Numbered from the stretch's first letter, positions 30,693-39,652 are shown. The stretch: DNA of 39,675 nucleotides from Spirochaetales bacterium (GCA_016936615.1 JAFGXN010000038.1:1-39675); one strand, 5' to 3'. Notes: generated by a model not told the origin, from the sequence alone. Numbers and translations: made by a program.

Positions 30693-31898
30693 TTACTCAC
30701 CATCTTCCGACACTACCCCGCCGACACGATACCACGGAACATTCAGAAATCCTTTTTTCAAAGAAATAGATAACTTATCGGAAACCTCAGCTGATGAGTA
30801 GACCTTCTTTGAAACTTGCACTTTCACAGGTTCACTCTTGCTACCAAAAGGAGCAACGCTCAAATTGTAGGAAGGACCTCTTTTAGACACTTGTACATCA
30901 TGCTTTTTCAATATTTCACACTGATAAAGATCAGGTTCTGATTTATCGTACATAGCATTTAAATTCAAAATTACACCCAATCCAAAGAAAATGCTAACTG
31001 CAAAAGCAAGAAGCATACTTCCTGCACTTTTTCTGATATCTGCAAACAGAACAAAATACAGAATTAACATAATACCTGCAACAATAACTAGAGGTGCAAT
31101 AATGTTTTTAAATGATAAAATTGAAAATCTAAAAAGAGAAGATAATGCTAATGCCAGGCTTGGGAAAGTCATGCCAATATAAACAGAAGGGAAAAGACTA
31201 GCCTTCTCAGAATTAAATTTGATAACCCTTGGAAAAAAGGCAGCCAGAAGAAATCCTCCAAGAGGCCACAATATTGTAACCCAGATTGCAAGAGAATATG
31301 GAACTGGCTTGAAAACTACCCAGATCGAAATACCAATTGCTAGAACCTTATAGATAGTTGCCAGCTTATCAGCCTTACGAATCAACGGCTGTAACTCCTC
31401 ATCTGTATTATGACCATCATTAGCCTCAACCTCGACATACTCCTCAACAGCATCAACTAAATCAAGATTAACCAGCAAATCATTTAATACCTGATAAAAC
31501 CCCTTTTTGTTCTGCATGAACAAGGCCATCTTGAATTTCTTCTTACTTTTTAGAATAAAATGAAGATCATTTGAATTATTAGTTCTGACAACCTTGAAAC
31601 CTTTTACCTCTTCAAAAAAAAGCTCTCTTCTGCTAAACAAACTCTTTACAACCAAAGAATCCGCAGTAACAATAATCTTGTATGTCGCAGCATAAATAAC
31701 AAAAACAAGAACAAGCAGAAATCCAACGCAAACCCCAACCAGTTTTGCAATCGAGCTAGCTGAACCACTATCTGCCTCAAATGCCGGAACTACAAGAAAT
31801 GTTGTAATAATCGATAGAACACCAACAAACAGAGAAGTAAAAATCAAAAACAAAACAGGACTAAACCTAAAGACCCTAGATTGCACACCGTCACCCAT
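30693..31898 (-). CDS. Membrane protein with bacterial PH-like domain, paralogue A
   Basis: A 401-aa predicted inner-membrane protein. Two helices (about 13-35 and 49-70) precede a bacterial PH-like segment (about 70-125: YKIIVTADSLVVKSLFSRRE, FFEEVKGFKVVR). Four or more helices follow between 185 and 310, and then a roughly 90-residue soluble tail with YDKSEP, SAEVSDKLSISLKKGF and VPWYRVGG. AAGGGG precedes the start. The first 115 residues are almost identical to the neighbouring paralogue, while the rest is only distantly similar. No functional family recognised beyond the PH-like region. Confidence 0.8.
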   Translation of the reverse strand: MGDGVQSRVFRFSPVLFLIFTSLFVGVLSIITTFLVVPAFEADSGSASSIAKLVGVCVGFLLVLVFVIYAATYKIIVTADSLVVKSLFSRRELFFEEVKGFKVVRTNNSNDLHFILKSKKKFKMALFMQNKKGFYQVLNDLLVNLDLVDAVEEYVEVEANDGHNTDEELQPLIRKADKLATIYKVLAIGISIWVVFKPVPYSLAIWVTILWPLGGFLLAAFFPRVIKFNSEKASLFPSVYIGMTFPSLALALSSLFRFSILSFKNIIAPLVIVAGIMLILYFVLFADIRKSAGSMLLAFAVSIFFGLGVILNLNAMYDKSEPDLYQCEILKKHDVQVSKRGPSYNLSVAPFGSKSEPVKVQVSKKVYSSAEVSDKLSISLKKGFLNVPWYRVGGVVSEDGE

Positions 31899-31905
31899 AA
31901 AAACC
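31590..31905 (-). repeat. Near-identical duplicated segment, copy 1
   Basis: This segment, covering the first ~105 codons of paralogue A and a few bases upstream, matches 32970-33287 at well over 90% by eye, mostly with synonymous changes. Similarity drops sharply on both sides. Confidence 0.9.
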
Positions 31906-32065
31906 CCTTAAAATATTTTTTAATACAGTATCACTTTTTCAGCAAAAGAAAAACTAAATTTTCTCAAAAAAATCAATTTTTTTTGCAAAACCCAAAACTA
32001 ACCCGAATTTGAGCAGAATAATGCATGAAGGTCACATGAGAAGATTTTGATTTATTCTAAAAAAA

Positions 32066-33280
32066 TTAAGATCTGAACTCTAAATTTTCAGTCGCTAATC
32101 CAGCAACATAATACCATGGGATTTTAAAGAATCCAGATCTAACAAAGATCTCAACAGAATCGGATAATTCAACAGAAAAAAATATTTTTTGAGAAACTAT
32201 AACCTTTTGTTGATTTTGTTTATCTCCAAACTCCGAAATTACTAAATAATAATTTTTATCTGCCTTCAAACCTTCCGAAGCAAATTTATCAACTACAACA
32301 GACTCAAAGACAATAGGAGTTGACTTGTCATAAAAATAGTTAATATTCATAATAACCCCATAACTATAAGGCAGACTAAAAAGCAAAACAAAAAATATAC
32401 TAATAAACTTTTTTTTAAAATCTGTAAAATATAAAAAGAAAACAAAAGTGATTCCAGCAGCAACAACCAAGAAAATTATTAGAAAAACATCATAAGAATA
32501 AATTGAAAAGCTACGAAGAGTAAGAAAAAACAAACCCACGCATGGATATAGCATCCCTAAATATATTGTTAGAAAAAAATTGTATTTTTTTGAATCAAGC
32601 TTTGTAACTCTCAAAAAAAATACTAAGAAGATAAATGCGACAAATGGATATAGTAATGCAGCTACGACGACAACAGCATAAGGTTGTGGCTTGAAAATTA
32701 ACCAAAATAAAATACCAAGCCCCACAAAATTATACCCCTTCGCGAACTTTCTCGCCATAGAAGCTATCGAATCTAAAATATCGTTATCAAAAAATGCATG
32801 AATTCTCTTCAATTCCTCAATCTCTTCAGCTTTCTCAACAACATCTAAATCTATAAATAAGCTAGAAATAATTTCTAAAAAAAATGTTTCATTCTGCATG
32901 AACAAGGCCATCTTAAATTTCTTCTTATTTTTTAGAAAAAAATGAATTTCACTTGAATTATAATTTCTAACAACATTGAAACCTTTTACCTCTTCAAAAA
33001 AAAGCTCTCTTCTGCTAAACAAACTCTTTACCACCAAACTATCCGCAGTAACAATAATCTTGTATGTCGCAGCATAAATAATAAAAACGAGAACAAGCAG
33101 AAATCCAACGCAAACCCCAACCAATTTTGCAATTGAGCTAGCTGAACCACTATCTGCCTCAAATGCAGGAACTACAAGAAATGTTGTAATAATAGATAAA
33201 ACACCAACAAACAGAGAAGTAAAAATCAAAAACAAAACAGGACTAAACCTAAAGACCCTAGATTGCACACCGTCACCCAT
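32066..33280 (-). CDS. Membrane protein with bacterial PH-like domain, paralogue B
   Basis: A 404-aa protein with the same layout as paralogue A: two N-terminal helices, PH-like segment, a polytopic middle (about 185-310, very rich in Phe) and a soluble tail ending VEIFVRSGFFKIPWYYVAGL. Up to about residue 115 it differs from A at only a few positions; after that roughly a third of residues match. Its ATG has only a weak AGAGA upstream, but a 14-codon frame starting at GTG 33317 with AAAGGAG overlaps the start, which could provide translational coupling. Function unknown. Confidence 0.8.
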   Translation of the reverse strand: MGDGVQSRVFRFSPVLFLIFTSLFVGVLSIITTFLVVPAFEADSGSASSIAKLVGVCVGFLLVLVFIIYAATYKIIVTADSLVVKSLFSRRELFFEEVKGFNVVRNYNSSEIHFFLKNKKKFKMALFMQNETFFLEIISSLFIDLDVVEKAEEIEELKRIHAFFDNDILDSIASMARKFAKGYNFVGLGILFWLIFKPQPYAVVVVAALLYPFVAFIFLVFFLRVTKLDSKKYNFFLTIYLGMLYPCVGLFFLTLRSFSIYSYDVFLIIFLVVAAGITFVFFLYFTDFKKKFISIFFVLLFSLPYSYGVIMNINYFYDKSTPIVFESVVVDKFASEGLKADKNYYLVISEFGDKQNQQKVIVSQKIFFSVELSDSVEIFVRSGFFKIPWYYVAGLATENLEFRS

Positions 33281-33287
33281 AAAAATC
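32970..33287 (-). repeat. Near-identical duplicated segment, copy 2
   Basis: Partner of 31590-31905; covers the start and first ~105 codons of paralogue B. The 3' two-thirds of the genes do not share this identity. Confidence 0.9.
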
Positions 33288-33317
33288 TCTTTTAAAGGCT
33301 TTTAATTTATTCTTCAC
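33273..33317 (-). CDS. Possible 14-codon upstream leader frame of paralogue B
   Basis: GTG at 33317 preceded by AAAGGAG with 5-nt spacing encodes MKNKLKAFKRDFYG, stopping in TGA that overlaps the paralogue B start as ATGGGTGA. Paralogue A has no such frame. It could couple translation to the weakly initiated downstream gene; it may also be chance. Confidence 0.3.
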   Translation of the reverse strand: MKNKLKAFKRDFYG

Positions 33318-33348
33318 AATAACTCCTTTCCTCTCTTTTTTTTAAAAA

Positions 33349-33377
33349 AAAGACTCAAAATAAATTTCTGAGTCTTT
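33349..33377 (-). terminator. Intrinsic terminator of the coiled-coil lipoprotein gene
   Basis: On the minus strand a perfect 9-bp stem (33377-33369 with 33357-33349), 11-nt loop, followed by TTTTT, 18 nt after the stop codon at 33395. Confidence 0.88.
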
Positions 33378-33394
33378 AATAAAGAAAAAAATCT

Positions 33395-33841
33395 TTACTC
33401 TACCATTAGTTGCATCATTGCTTCAATAACTGCTGGATCAGAGGCGATATCAGCAAGACCTGCAGTAGTCTCAGCAATACGAGTGCTGATCTCAGTAATT
33501 CTTGCTTCTAGCGCAGCAAACTCTTCAAGATCTTCAAAGTCTTCAACACCTGAGTATTTCGCTTCAAGCTGATCCATAACTGGAGTCAATTCTTCCATCT
33601 TAGCCTGGAATTTCTCGATAGCAGCAACTAACTGATCAGCTGTCTCAACCTTGTCAAGAGCATCAGCATAATCTTCCATAGCATCAACAACATCTACCAT
33701 TGCGACATACGCATCTGCATACTTTCCTGTATACTCTACACTTCTAGAGCTGCTATCTGCATCACCTTCTGACTCTTTGTTACAAGAAACAGCAGTGAAA
33801 AGAACTGCCATAACAAGTAAAACACTTAATAATTTTTTCAT
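33395..33841 (-). CDS. Small helical lipoprotein
   Basis: Start at ATG 33841 gives MKKLLSVLLVMAVLFTAVSC, a textbook lipoprotein signal with Cys20, and AGGAG lies 6 nt upstream; the longer frame to 33889 has neither. The mature part (about 128 aa) is acidic and almost entirely helical, with heptad-like stretches such as VVDAMEDYADALDKVETADQ and EFAALEARITEISTRIAETT, so it probably forms a coiled-coil or helical bundle in the periplasm. Family not recognised. A strong promoter and a strong terminator make it a single-gene unit. Confidence 0.85.
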   Translation of the reverse strand: MKKLLSVLLVMAVLFTAVSCNKESEGDADSSSRSVEYTGKYADAYVAMVDVVDAMEDYADALDKVETADQLVAAIEKFQAKMEELTPVMDQLEAKYSGVEDFEDLEEFAALEARITEISTRIAETTAGLADIASDPAVIEAMMQLMVE

Positions 33842-33865
33842 TTGTTTCTCCTTACATTTTTTACT

Positions 33866-33894
33866 ATTATATTCCCAAAATATAATCAAGACAA
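33866..33894 (-). promoter_or_regulatory. Promoter with overlapping palindrome for the lipoprotein gene
   Basis: TTGTCT (33894-33889), 17-bp spacer, perfect TATAAT (33871-33866) on the minus strand. The spacer and -10 contain ATTATATT-TTGGG-AATATAAT, an 8-bp perfect inverted repeat that could bind a repressor. Confidence 0.75.
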
Positions 33895-33916
33895 GTAATT
33901 TAAGTGAAAATTAGTC

Positions 33917-34978
33917 TCAAAACCATTTTTTCCTTTTAAAAAATGCAATCATTACAATCGGCACGACTGCCATCACTCCGAGTATAATAAAATATCCAGA
34001 CTTCATCTTCAACTCCGGCATATTCTCAAAATTCATCCCATAAATTCCAGCAATAAATGTCAGAGGAATAAAGATTGTAGAAATAATTGTCAGTGTCTTC
34101 ATTATTTGATTCATCTTGTTAGAAGCATTATTCATGTATAAATCTATCAAACTCGCTGAAGTATCACGAAATGATTCTGTTGCTTCGATTACTCGAATAG
34201 TATGATCATATAAGTCTCTAATAAAAAGCTTGAGATCTGATGAAATTTTTTCATCCTCTACCCTCTCTAGCTGACTGACCACCTCGCGAACAGGATAGAT
34301 AAATCGTCTGAATGCAACAATATCCTTACGTATCATGTGAATTTCAGCAAGAATATTCTGACTATGAGAACTGAGCAATCTATTTTCTACCTCATCTAGT
34401 CGCTCACCTGTCTTCTCTAAAACCAGGAAATAGTAATCCACAATTGCATCCACAAGCGAATAGAGTAAATAATCTGTATTCATCTTCCTCACATAACCAG
34501 TGTTCTCATATATTCGCTTGCGCACGTGCTCAAATACATCGCCATTTTTCTCCTGAAAAGAGATTAGCAATCGTCCTTTGAGAATAAAGCTTACCTGCTC
34601 AACCTCAATACGACTTGACTCTTGGTTGGGAATTAACATTTTCATAACAAGATGAATATAATCTTCTTGCTGCTCAAGCTTAGGACGCTGATTAACATTT
34701 AATATATCCTCAATTGTAAGCTTATGAATTTCTAAAAAATTACATAGTCTCTCAATGGAATCTACATCCGAGAGACCATCAATATTTATCCAGACATTAC
34801 CATTTGATTTTTCGACATAACCGATTAGCTCTGTCACATTATTAAAATTTTTTACTTCAAAAGACGTAGAAGAATATGAAATTGCAGTAAAAAGGATCTC
34901 CCGCCTATCTCCAGTTCCAGTATAGATTAGCGAACCTGGAACAAGGCCTACCTTTTGTCTTGATTTTTTATCACTCAT
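33917..34978 (-). CDS. corA: CorA-type magnesium/cobalt transporter
   Basis: A 353-aa protein with a large cytoplasmic alpha/beta N-domain (VWINIDGLSDVDSIERL, IEDILNVNQRPKLEQQEDYI quoted in part as IEDILNVNQRPK), a long stalk helix, and two C-terminal membrane helices. The diagnostic YGMNFENMPE sits at the mouth of the first helix (TIFIPLTFIAGIYGMNF) and the basic end KRKKWF follows the second. Pentameric channel for Mg2+ in the inner membrane. GGGG precedes the start by about 6 nt. Confidence 0.95.
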   Translation of the reverse strand: MSDKKSRQKVGLVPGSLIYTGTGDRREILFTAISYSSTSFEVKNFNNVTELIGYVEKSNGNVWINIDGLSDVDSIERLCNFLEIHKLTIEDILNVNQRPKLEQQEDYIHLVMKMLIPNQESSRIEVEQVSFILKGRLLISFQEKNGDVFEHVRKRIYENTGYVRKMNTDYLLYSLVDAIVDYYFLVLEKTGERLDEVENRLLSSHSQNILAEIHMIRKDIVAFRRFIYPVREVVSQLERVEDEKISSDLKLFIRDLYDHTIRVIEATESFRDTSASLIDLYMNNASNKMNQIMKTLTIISTIFIPLTFIAGIYGMNFENMPELKMKSGYFIILGVMAVVPIVMIAFFKRKKWF

Positions 34979-35008
34979 AAATTACCCCGCACAATTAGAG
35001 ATTGTTAA

Positions 35009-35037
35009 AGGATAAACTGATATGGGGAATTTTTCAA
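35009..35037 (-). promoter_or_regulatory. Candidate promoter of corA
   Basis: TTGAAA (35037-35032), 17-bp spacer, TATCCT (35014-35009) on the minus strand, overlapping the last codon of the upstream kinase-like gene. The -10 is imperfect. Confidence 0.4.
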
Positions 35038-38000
35038 TCAGAATTTTCTTTTAAGAACTCGGAGATGTATCGAAATGTCTTTACAAAATTCTCGCTTAAA
35101 TTATCAACTCCAAATTGGATCTTCAAAAGGTCATTACTACTAAACTTAATAATTTTTTCCATCTCTTTCGAAGCTTCGTGTAGAAGATCTAATCCTAAGT
35201 TACCAGATGAGCCTTTTAAATCATGCAATTTCTCTTCAACCTTAATAAAATTGCTCAAAGTTAGCAGATCTCGAATCTCCTCAAGAAAATTACTATTTCG
35301 TTCATAAAAAGCCTGCAGTAGCTCAATCAACAATTTTTTGTTATTTGCTAGACGAGGAAGAGCCTCAGACAAATTAAGAACCCTCAGTCCACTTGCATCT
35401 GGCTGAATAATATCTGCTTCAATCTTATGGCTTGTGATTAAAATCTTCTTCTCATCAACAAAACGTGTTATGAAATTATGGAAGATATTTATATCAATTG
35501 GCTTGTTTATCACCTCATTTATTCCAGAATTCAAGATATCACTGTATAATCCTGAGTCTGAGCGTGCTGTCATGGCAATAATTGGGATTTTCTTCCAATT
35601 GTAGGCATTTCGTATGATGTGAGTTGTCTCTATTCCACCAAGCACTGGCATCTGGAGATCCATTAAAATACAATCATAGTATTCCTCGGTTAGCTTTCCA
35701 AGCAGTTCGACTGCTGCCTCACCATTTTTGGCAAAATCTGTCTGAATATTAACAGATTTAAGCAACTCTGCTGTAAGCTTTTGATTTATCTCATCATCAT
35801 CAACAATTAAAATTTTAACCCCTTGATACTCAAATGATTTTTCAAAATATTTTTTAGACTTTTGTATGGCATCTAACTTCTCAAGCTTTGATAAAGAGTT
35901 AAAAAGTCGTGTTTGAGTAAAAGGTTTCTCAAGATTCAGATCTATAAACTCTTTAATTGTTGAGTCTTTAGCACTATTTAAATTAAGCGAGACAATAATC
36001 TTTGAAGAAAAATCTGGAACATTTGCTTGTAAAAATTCGAAAAACCAATTCAAATCAGCAGCGGGATCTCCTGCATTGAAGAAAATCATATCATAACCAA
36101 TATTATTCTCCTCAAGCTGCTTAATCACAGAGCCAGCCTTCTGGTAATTTGTGAATGAATCTGTCTTAATGGAAAATTTATATAGATAATCACTAATCAG
36201 ATCAAGATAATTGTTACTCATATCAATTACAACTGCTTGAAAAAAGCAAGCAAACCTCATCAAATCCTCGCAAGATTTTTCAGACTTCTTAAAGCTGTTA
36301 CTGTAATAGAAGATAGACCCCTTATCTTTCAACGAATCTAACTCAAGGCTACCCCCTGTGTAGTGTACTAACTTCTCAAGAATTAGATATGATAACTTTT
36401 TCTCAGAATTCTCTTTTTTGCTATCTGCAAAATTATTTATAATATTTGAAAAAGAGGTAGCCAATCCAACACCAGTATCTTGAACTGAAAACTCAATTTC
36501 ATATGAATTATCCTCTTGTGTGAATTTCTTTAAATTAGCCTTTACCCGGACTAGACCACTTGAGGTGTTTTTGACCGCATTATAGGTCAAAGTCATTAGA
36601 ATCTTCTTTAACAGCCTGTAGTCAGCTTGAATCATCTCAGGAACCTTGAGATCCTTCTCAAAGCTTAGCTGAACACTCTCATCACACTCTGGGCTCAAGA
36701 CCTCTGCGATCTCAGTGAAGAGCTGATCGATTGAGACATCACTTATTTTTAAGATATATTCGCCATCTCGAATTTCAAAGTAATCTTTCAGATTGAGAAT
36801 TATTGATTGAATCTTATCAATGAACCGGTTAACATCTTCATTCTTCATATCAATATCAGAATCTATTAAAGATCTAATATTTTTAACTTTTTCATCAAAA
36901 TACTCAGTAGCCTTCTCTAAAAATGCCGAAGACTCCTCGATCAATACATTCTTCTCTCGTAGCTGGTCTAAAATAGTTACATTCTTCTCTTTTTCTAATA
37001 ATAGCTTCTCAAACAAATCATGCCGCTCAGTAATGATAAGAATAATAGCAAAAAGTTTCTTTCCATTTGAGGTCTCAATGATATGGAAGCCTTGGCTAAC
37101 CCACTGAACCATGCCATCTGCAAGAACAAACCGATGCTCTAGTCTATCATCTTCCTCTTTTTCAATAGTCTTATTTAATTTATGCAAAAAGAGATCTCTA
37201 TCTTCCTCGTGAATTGTACTTAAAAGTGTATCAAAACCAGCTTGGGAATTTGTAATTGGCAGACCAACTAGTTCATCAATCTCTGGAGAAAAAATATAAT
37301 TCCCACTTGAAAGAGATTTCTCCCAAGTCGCAACCTTGCAAATACTCTTGATTAAAGTAAACTGCATATCGTTTTTTTCTAAAACTGCCTCAATCCGATA
37401 AAAATCAAACTCCCTTATCAAAATCTTCAAATATAACAGAATCTTAATAGCTAATTCCTCATCGAAACTATTCTCAAAAAGCACCAATCCACAAAAACCC
37501 TCGAAACGATCCTGATAATTTATAGGTATATAGACATATGAATACGGCTGGTCGTGCTGATCCCGATTAACAATTAAATAGTCGCTAACATCTATATTTG
37601 AAAAAAGAGTATCAATCTCGGATTTTAAATCTTTCTGAAAATGTAAGGCAGTTGAATTAAAAGACTTAAAAGTATTCTGAGTTAATTTATCCTTAATCTC
37701 AATTGATACAAAATCTGCATGGGAAAAAGCAGTAATATGCTCAACTGCATGCTGAAGAAGATAATCAAATTTGATTTTTTTCAACTTTGATAATTCTAAA
37801 AGTGAATTAAGGAAATATCGATCAATTTCTGAATCAAGAATCAACTTCTGCGACTCTGTGACATCCTCAATGACCACAAGATAAGCAACCCCTTTACCTC
37901 TAAGCTTGAATAAATCTGGACGAAAAAACTTCAAATTGACAATCTTTGAATTTATTTCAACATTTTCAATAAGAAAAAAATCATTTTTATCATCAACCCT

Positions 38001-38183
38001 GTTGATAAGGTGTGGATCTAAGGTCTTTTTAAGAAAGCACTCATCATCAATCTTAAAATCCTTAAGAGTCCTCGAACTTGCATGAACGTAACAGAGATCT
38101 GAATTAAGAATTAAAAAGTAATCAAAAAGATATGAGAGCCTTGTCAAAGTCTTCTTATTATTTATCTCTATTTTGTTCTTCAT
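35034..38183 (-). CDS. Hybrid kinase-like phosphorelay protein lacking the HisKA histidine
   Basis: A 1049-aa soluble protein. Domains in order: PAS-like (about 20-115), GAF-like (125-260), PAS (275-390, DGMVQWVSQGFHI), coiled helices (395-470), HATPase (480-632; Asn535 in TYNAVKNT, DTGVGL at 569-574, KGSIFYYS), a degenerate receiver (645-765; Asn703 where the phospho-Asp should be), an intact receiver (788-905; DDDE, Asp842 in MDLQMP, MTA, Lys894) and an Hpt domain (935-1040; His987 in LHDLKGSSGNLG). The helices before the HATPase contain no SHE-R-P box and no histidine in the expected place. Autophosphorylation of the usual kind is therefore unlikely; it may act as a phosphorelay hub or take phosphate from another kinase. 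AAGGAA precedes the start, 2 nt after the upstream gene. Confidence 0.88.
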   Translation of the reverse strand: MKNKIEINNKKTLTRLSYLFDYFLILNSDLCYVHASSRTLKDFKIDDECFLKKTLDPHLINRVDDKNDFFLIENVEINSKIVNLKFFRPDLFKLRGKGVAYLVVIEDVTESQKLILDSEIDRYFLNSLLELSKLKKIKFDYLLQHAVEHITAFSHADFVSIEIKDKLTQNTFKSFNSTALHFQKDLKSEIDTLFSNIDVSDYLIVNRDQHDQPYSYVYIPINYQDRFEGFCGLVLFENSFDEELAIKILLYLKILIREFDFYRIEAVLEKNDMQFTLIKSICKVATWEKSLSSGNYIFSPEIDELVGLPITNSQAGFDTLLSTIHEEDRDLFLHKLNKTIEKEEDDRLEHRFVLADGMVQWVSQGFHIIETSNGKKLFAIILIITERHDLFEKLLLEKEKNVTILDQLREKNVLIEESSAFLEKATEYFDEKVKNIRSLIDSDIDMKNEDVNRFIDKIQSIILNLKDYFEIRDGEYILKISDVSIDQLFTEIAEVLSPECDESVQLSFEKDLKVPEMIQADYRLLKKILMTLTYNAVKNTSSGLVRVKANLKKFTQEDNSYEIEFSVQDTGVGLATSFSNIINNFADSKKENSEKKLSYLILEKLVHYTGGSLELDSLKDKGSIFYYSNSFKKSEKSCEDLMRFACFFQAVVIDMSNNYLDLISDYLYKFSIKTDSFTNYQKAGSVIKQLEENNIGYDMIFFNAGDPAADLNWFFEFLQANVPDFSSKIIVSLNLNSAKDSTIKEFIDLNLEKPFTQTRLFNSLSKLEKLDAIQKSKKYFEKSFEYQGVKILIVDDDEINQKLTAELLKSVNIQTDFAKNGEAAVELLGKLTEEYYDCILMDLQMPVLGGIETTHIIRNAYNWKKIPIIAMTARSDSGLYSDILNSGINEVINKPIDINIFHNFITRFVDEKKILITSHKIEADIIQPDASGLRVLNLSEALPRLANNKKLLIELLQAFYERNSNFLEEIRDLLTLSNFIKVEEKLHDLKGSSGNLGLDLLHEASKEMEKIIKFSSNDLLKIQFGVDNLSENFVKTFRYISEFLKENSD

Positions 38184-38185
38184 AT

Positions 38186-39652
38186 TTATTCCTTATTGTA
38201 TATATTTATCACCTCTAGTAATTTCTTTACATCAACTGGCTTTGTAATATAATCGGACATCCCCACGCTCAAGGCCTCCCGCCGTGCAGAATCCAACGAA
38301 TCAGCTGTCATTGCAACAATTGGAACCTTCGAAAAGTTTTCCAGCTCCAAAATTTTCCTTGTGGTCTCAATACCATTCATCTCAGGCATGTGCAAATCCA
38401 TGAAAATTAAACCGATATTATTCTCGTTAGCAAGAATCTCTAAGGCCTTAAATCCACTCTCTGCAATAATGACCCGATAACCTTCGTTTTTCAAGAGTTC
38501 AAGAATAACCTGCTGATTTATATAGTTATCTTCAACAAGTAATATATCCCTGCGCCCTTCGGGGATCTCCTTTGCTACCGGTGATTTGCTTGGTAGGCTC
38601 TTATCTGCTAGACTATGAATAAATTCTAGCGAATTCTGTCTAACCTTAACGTTTTGTCTGATTATACGTTGATCTATTATCAACATGAATATACGGAAAA
38701 AACTATAGTGAACATCAATCTTTTCTCTGTTTGGAAAAATTTTAAAATTATAAAAAAATACAAGAGAGGTCTTGTCCTCTGTAAAATAAGGAAGGACTAG
38801 AGAATTCTTTATCTTTTTTTCCTCGCTAAGACCTGGGAAATTCATCCCAGTCAAAAAGTATTGGTCATTCTTAATAAAAAATGAGTTATTTGAAATAGTA
38901 TTCTTTAAATAGAAAAAATGATCGAGATTAAAAAACTTATTTATTCCCTCTTTTACATCGCTTAAATTAGTAGCAGAAACAAGATGCAACTGATTTGATT
39001 TCTTGTCATAATCATAGAAAACAGCATTTTCAAAAAGTGAAATTTGTGAAAAAGATGATAACATAAAGGAAATCTCTTCAATCCTGCTAGTAAAATCAGA
39101 AGAGAGAAACCGTTCGATTAACTCCAACTTCTTCAATCGAATATCTGCCTCGCTACTATAATTACTAGAAGCAGTTACATCCTTAAAGATCATAAGATAA
39201 TCACCACGCCGATTAAGAAAAATTTTCCTAACATGCAAAGATATTTCCCGATTACTCAAATCATATACTAAAAATTCGTGAGAGTAGTTCTCATGGCTTG
39301 AAGAGGATTTTTTTTCTAAATCTTGAAAAATATCAACATCCTCAAAGTGAACAAATCTATGCCTCATTGCAATTGGATTAACAAGAAAATCTGTGCCAAA
39401 TTGGTGCTTAAGTTTAAAATTGCCTAGAAATTCATACTTACCAGACAAATTGTAGATTATTAATTCAGAAATTATGTTGTTGAGAACAAGCAAGTTTCGC
39501 TTTTCAATTCTTGACTTAAATATAAAATATGTAAAATACGTAAAAAGACACAACGAGATAAACAAGATTAAAGATAGCAACAGATAGATAAATGCAGAAG
39601 ACTCAATAAAAGGACTTGATTTGTTGCTTAAAAATAAATTTAAATTATACAT
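38186..39652 (-). CDS. Membrane-anchored PAS/GAF-like protein with C-terminal receiver
   Basis: About 488 aa. A single membrane helix (about 22-48) is followed by a PAS-like region (60-165, ending DYLMIFKDVTAS), a GAF-like region (175-335), a short linker, and a canonical receiver (371-488; Glu376-Asp377, Asp421 in MDLHMPEMNG, MTADS, Lys473 in ITKP). There is no HisKA or HATPase domain. Start is uncertain: ATG 39652 has GGAG directly abutting it and GTG 39658 is two codons upstream, neither with good spacing. It lies 2 nt from the next gene, so the two probably form one signalling unit with phosphate passing between receivers and the partner's Hpt. Confidence 0.85.
   Translation of the reverse strand: MYNLNLFLSNKSSPFIESSAFIYLLLSLILFISLCLFTYFTYFIFKSRIEKRNLLVLNNIISELIIYNLSGKYEFLGNFKLKHQFGTDFLVNPIAMRHRFVHFEDVDIFQDLEKKSSSSHENYSHEFLVYDLSNREISLHVRKIFLNRRGDYLMIFKDVTASSNYSSEADIRLKKLELIERFLSSDFTSRIEEISFMLSSFSQISLFENAVFYDYDKKSNQLHLVSATNLSDVKEGINKFFNLDHFFYLKNTISNNSFFIKNDQYFLTGMNFPGLSEEKKIKNSLVLPYFTEDKTSLVFFYNFKIFPNREKIDVHYSFFRIFMLIIDQRIIRQNVKVRQNSLEFIHSLADKSLPSKSPVAKEIPEGRRDILLVEDNYINQQVILELLKNEGYRVIIAESGFKALEILANENNIGLIFMDLHMPEMNGIETTRKILELENFSKVPIVAMTADSLDSARREALSVGMSDYITKPVDVKKLLEVINIYNKE

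Noticed and set aside
30500-33400. A phage or genomic island integrated at the ssrA 3' end.
   Set aside because: No integrase, no phage genes, and no second copy of the tmRNA 3' end downstream was seen. The flanking 29-bp repeats do not match the tmRNA end.
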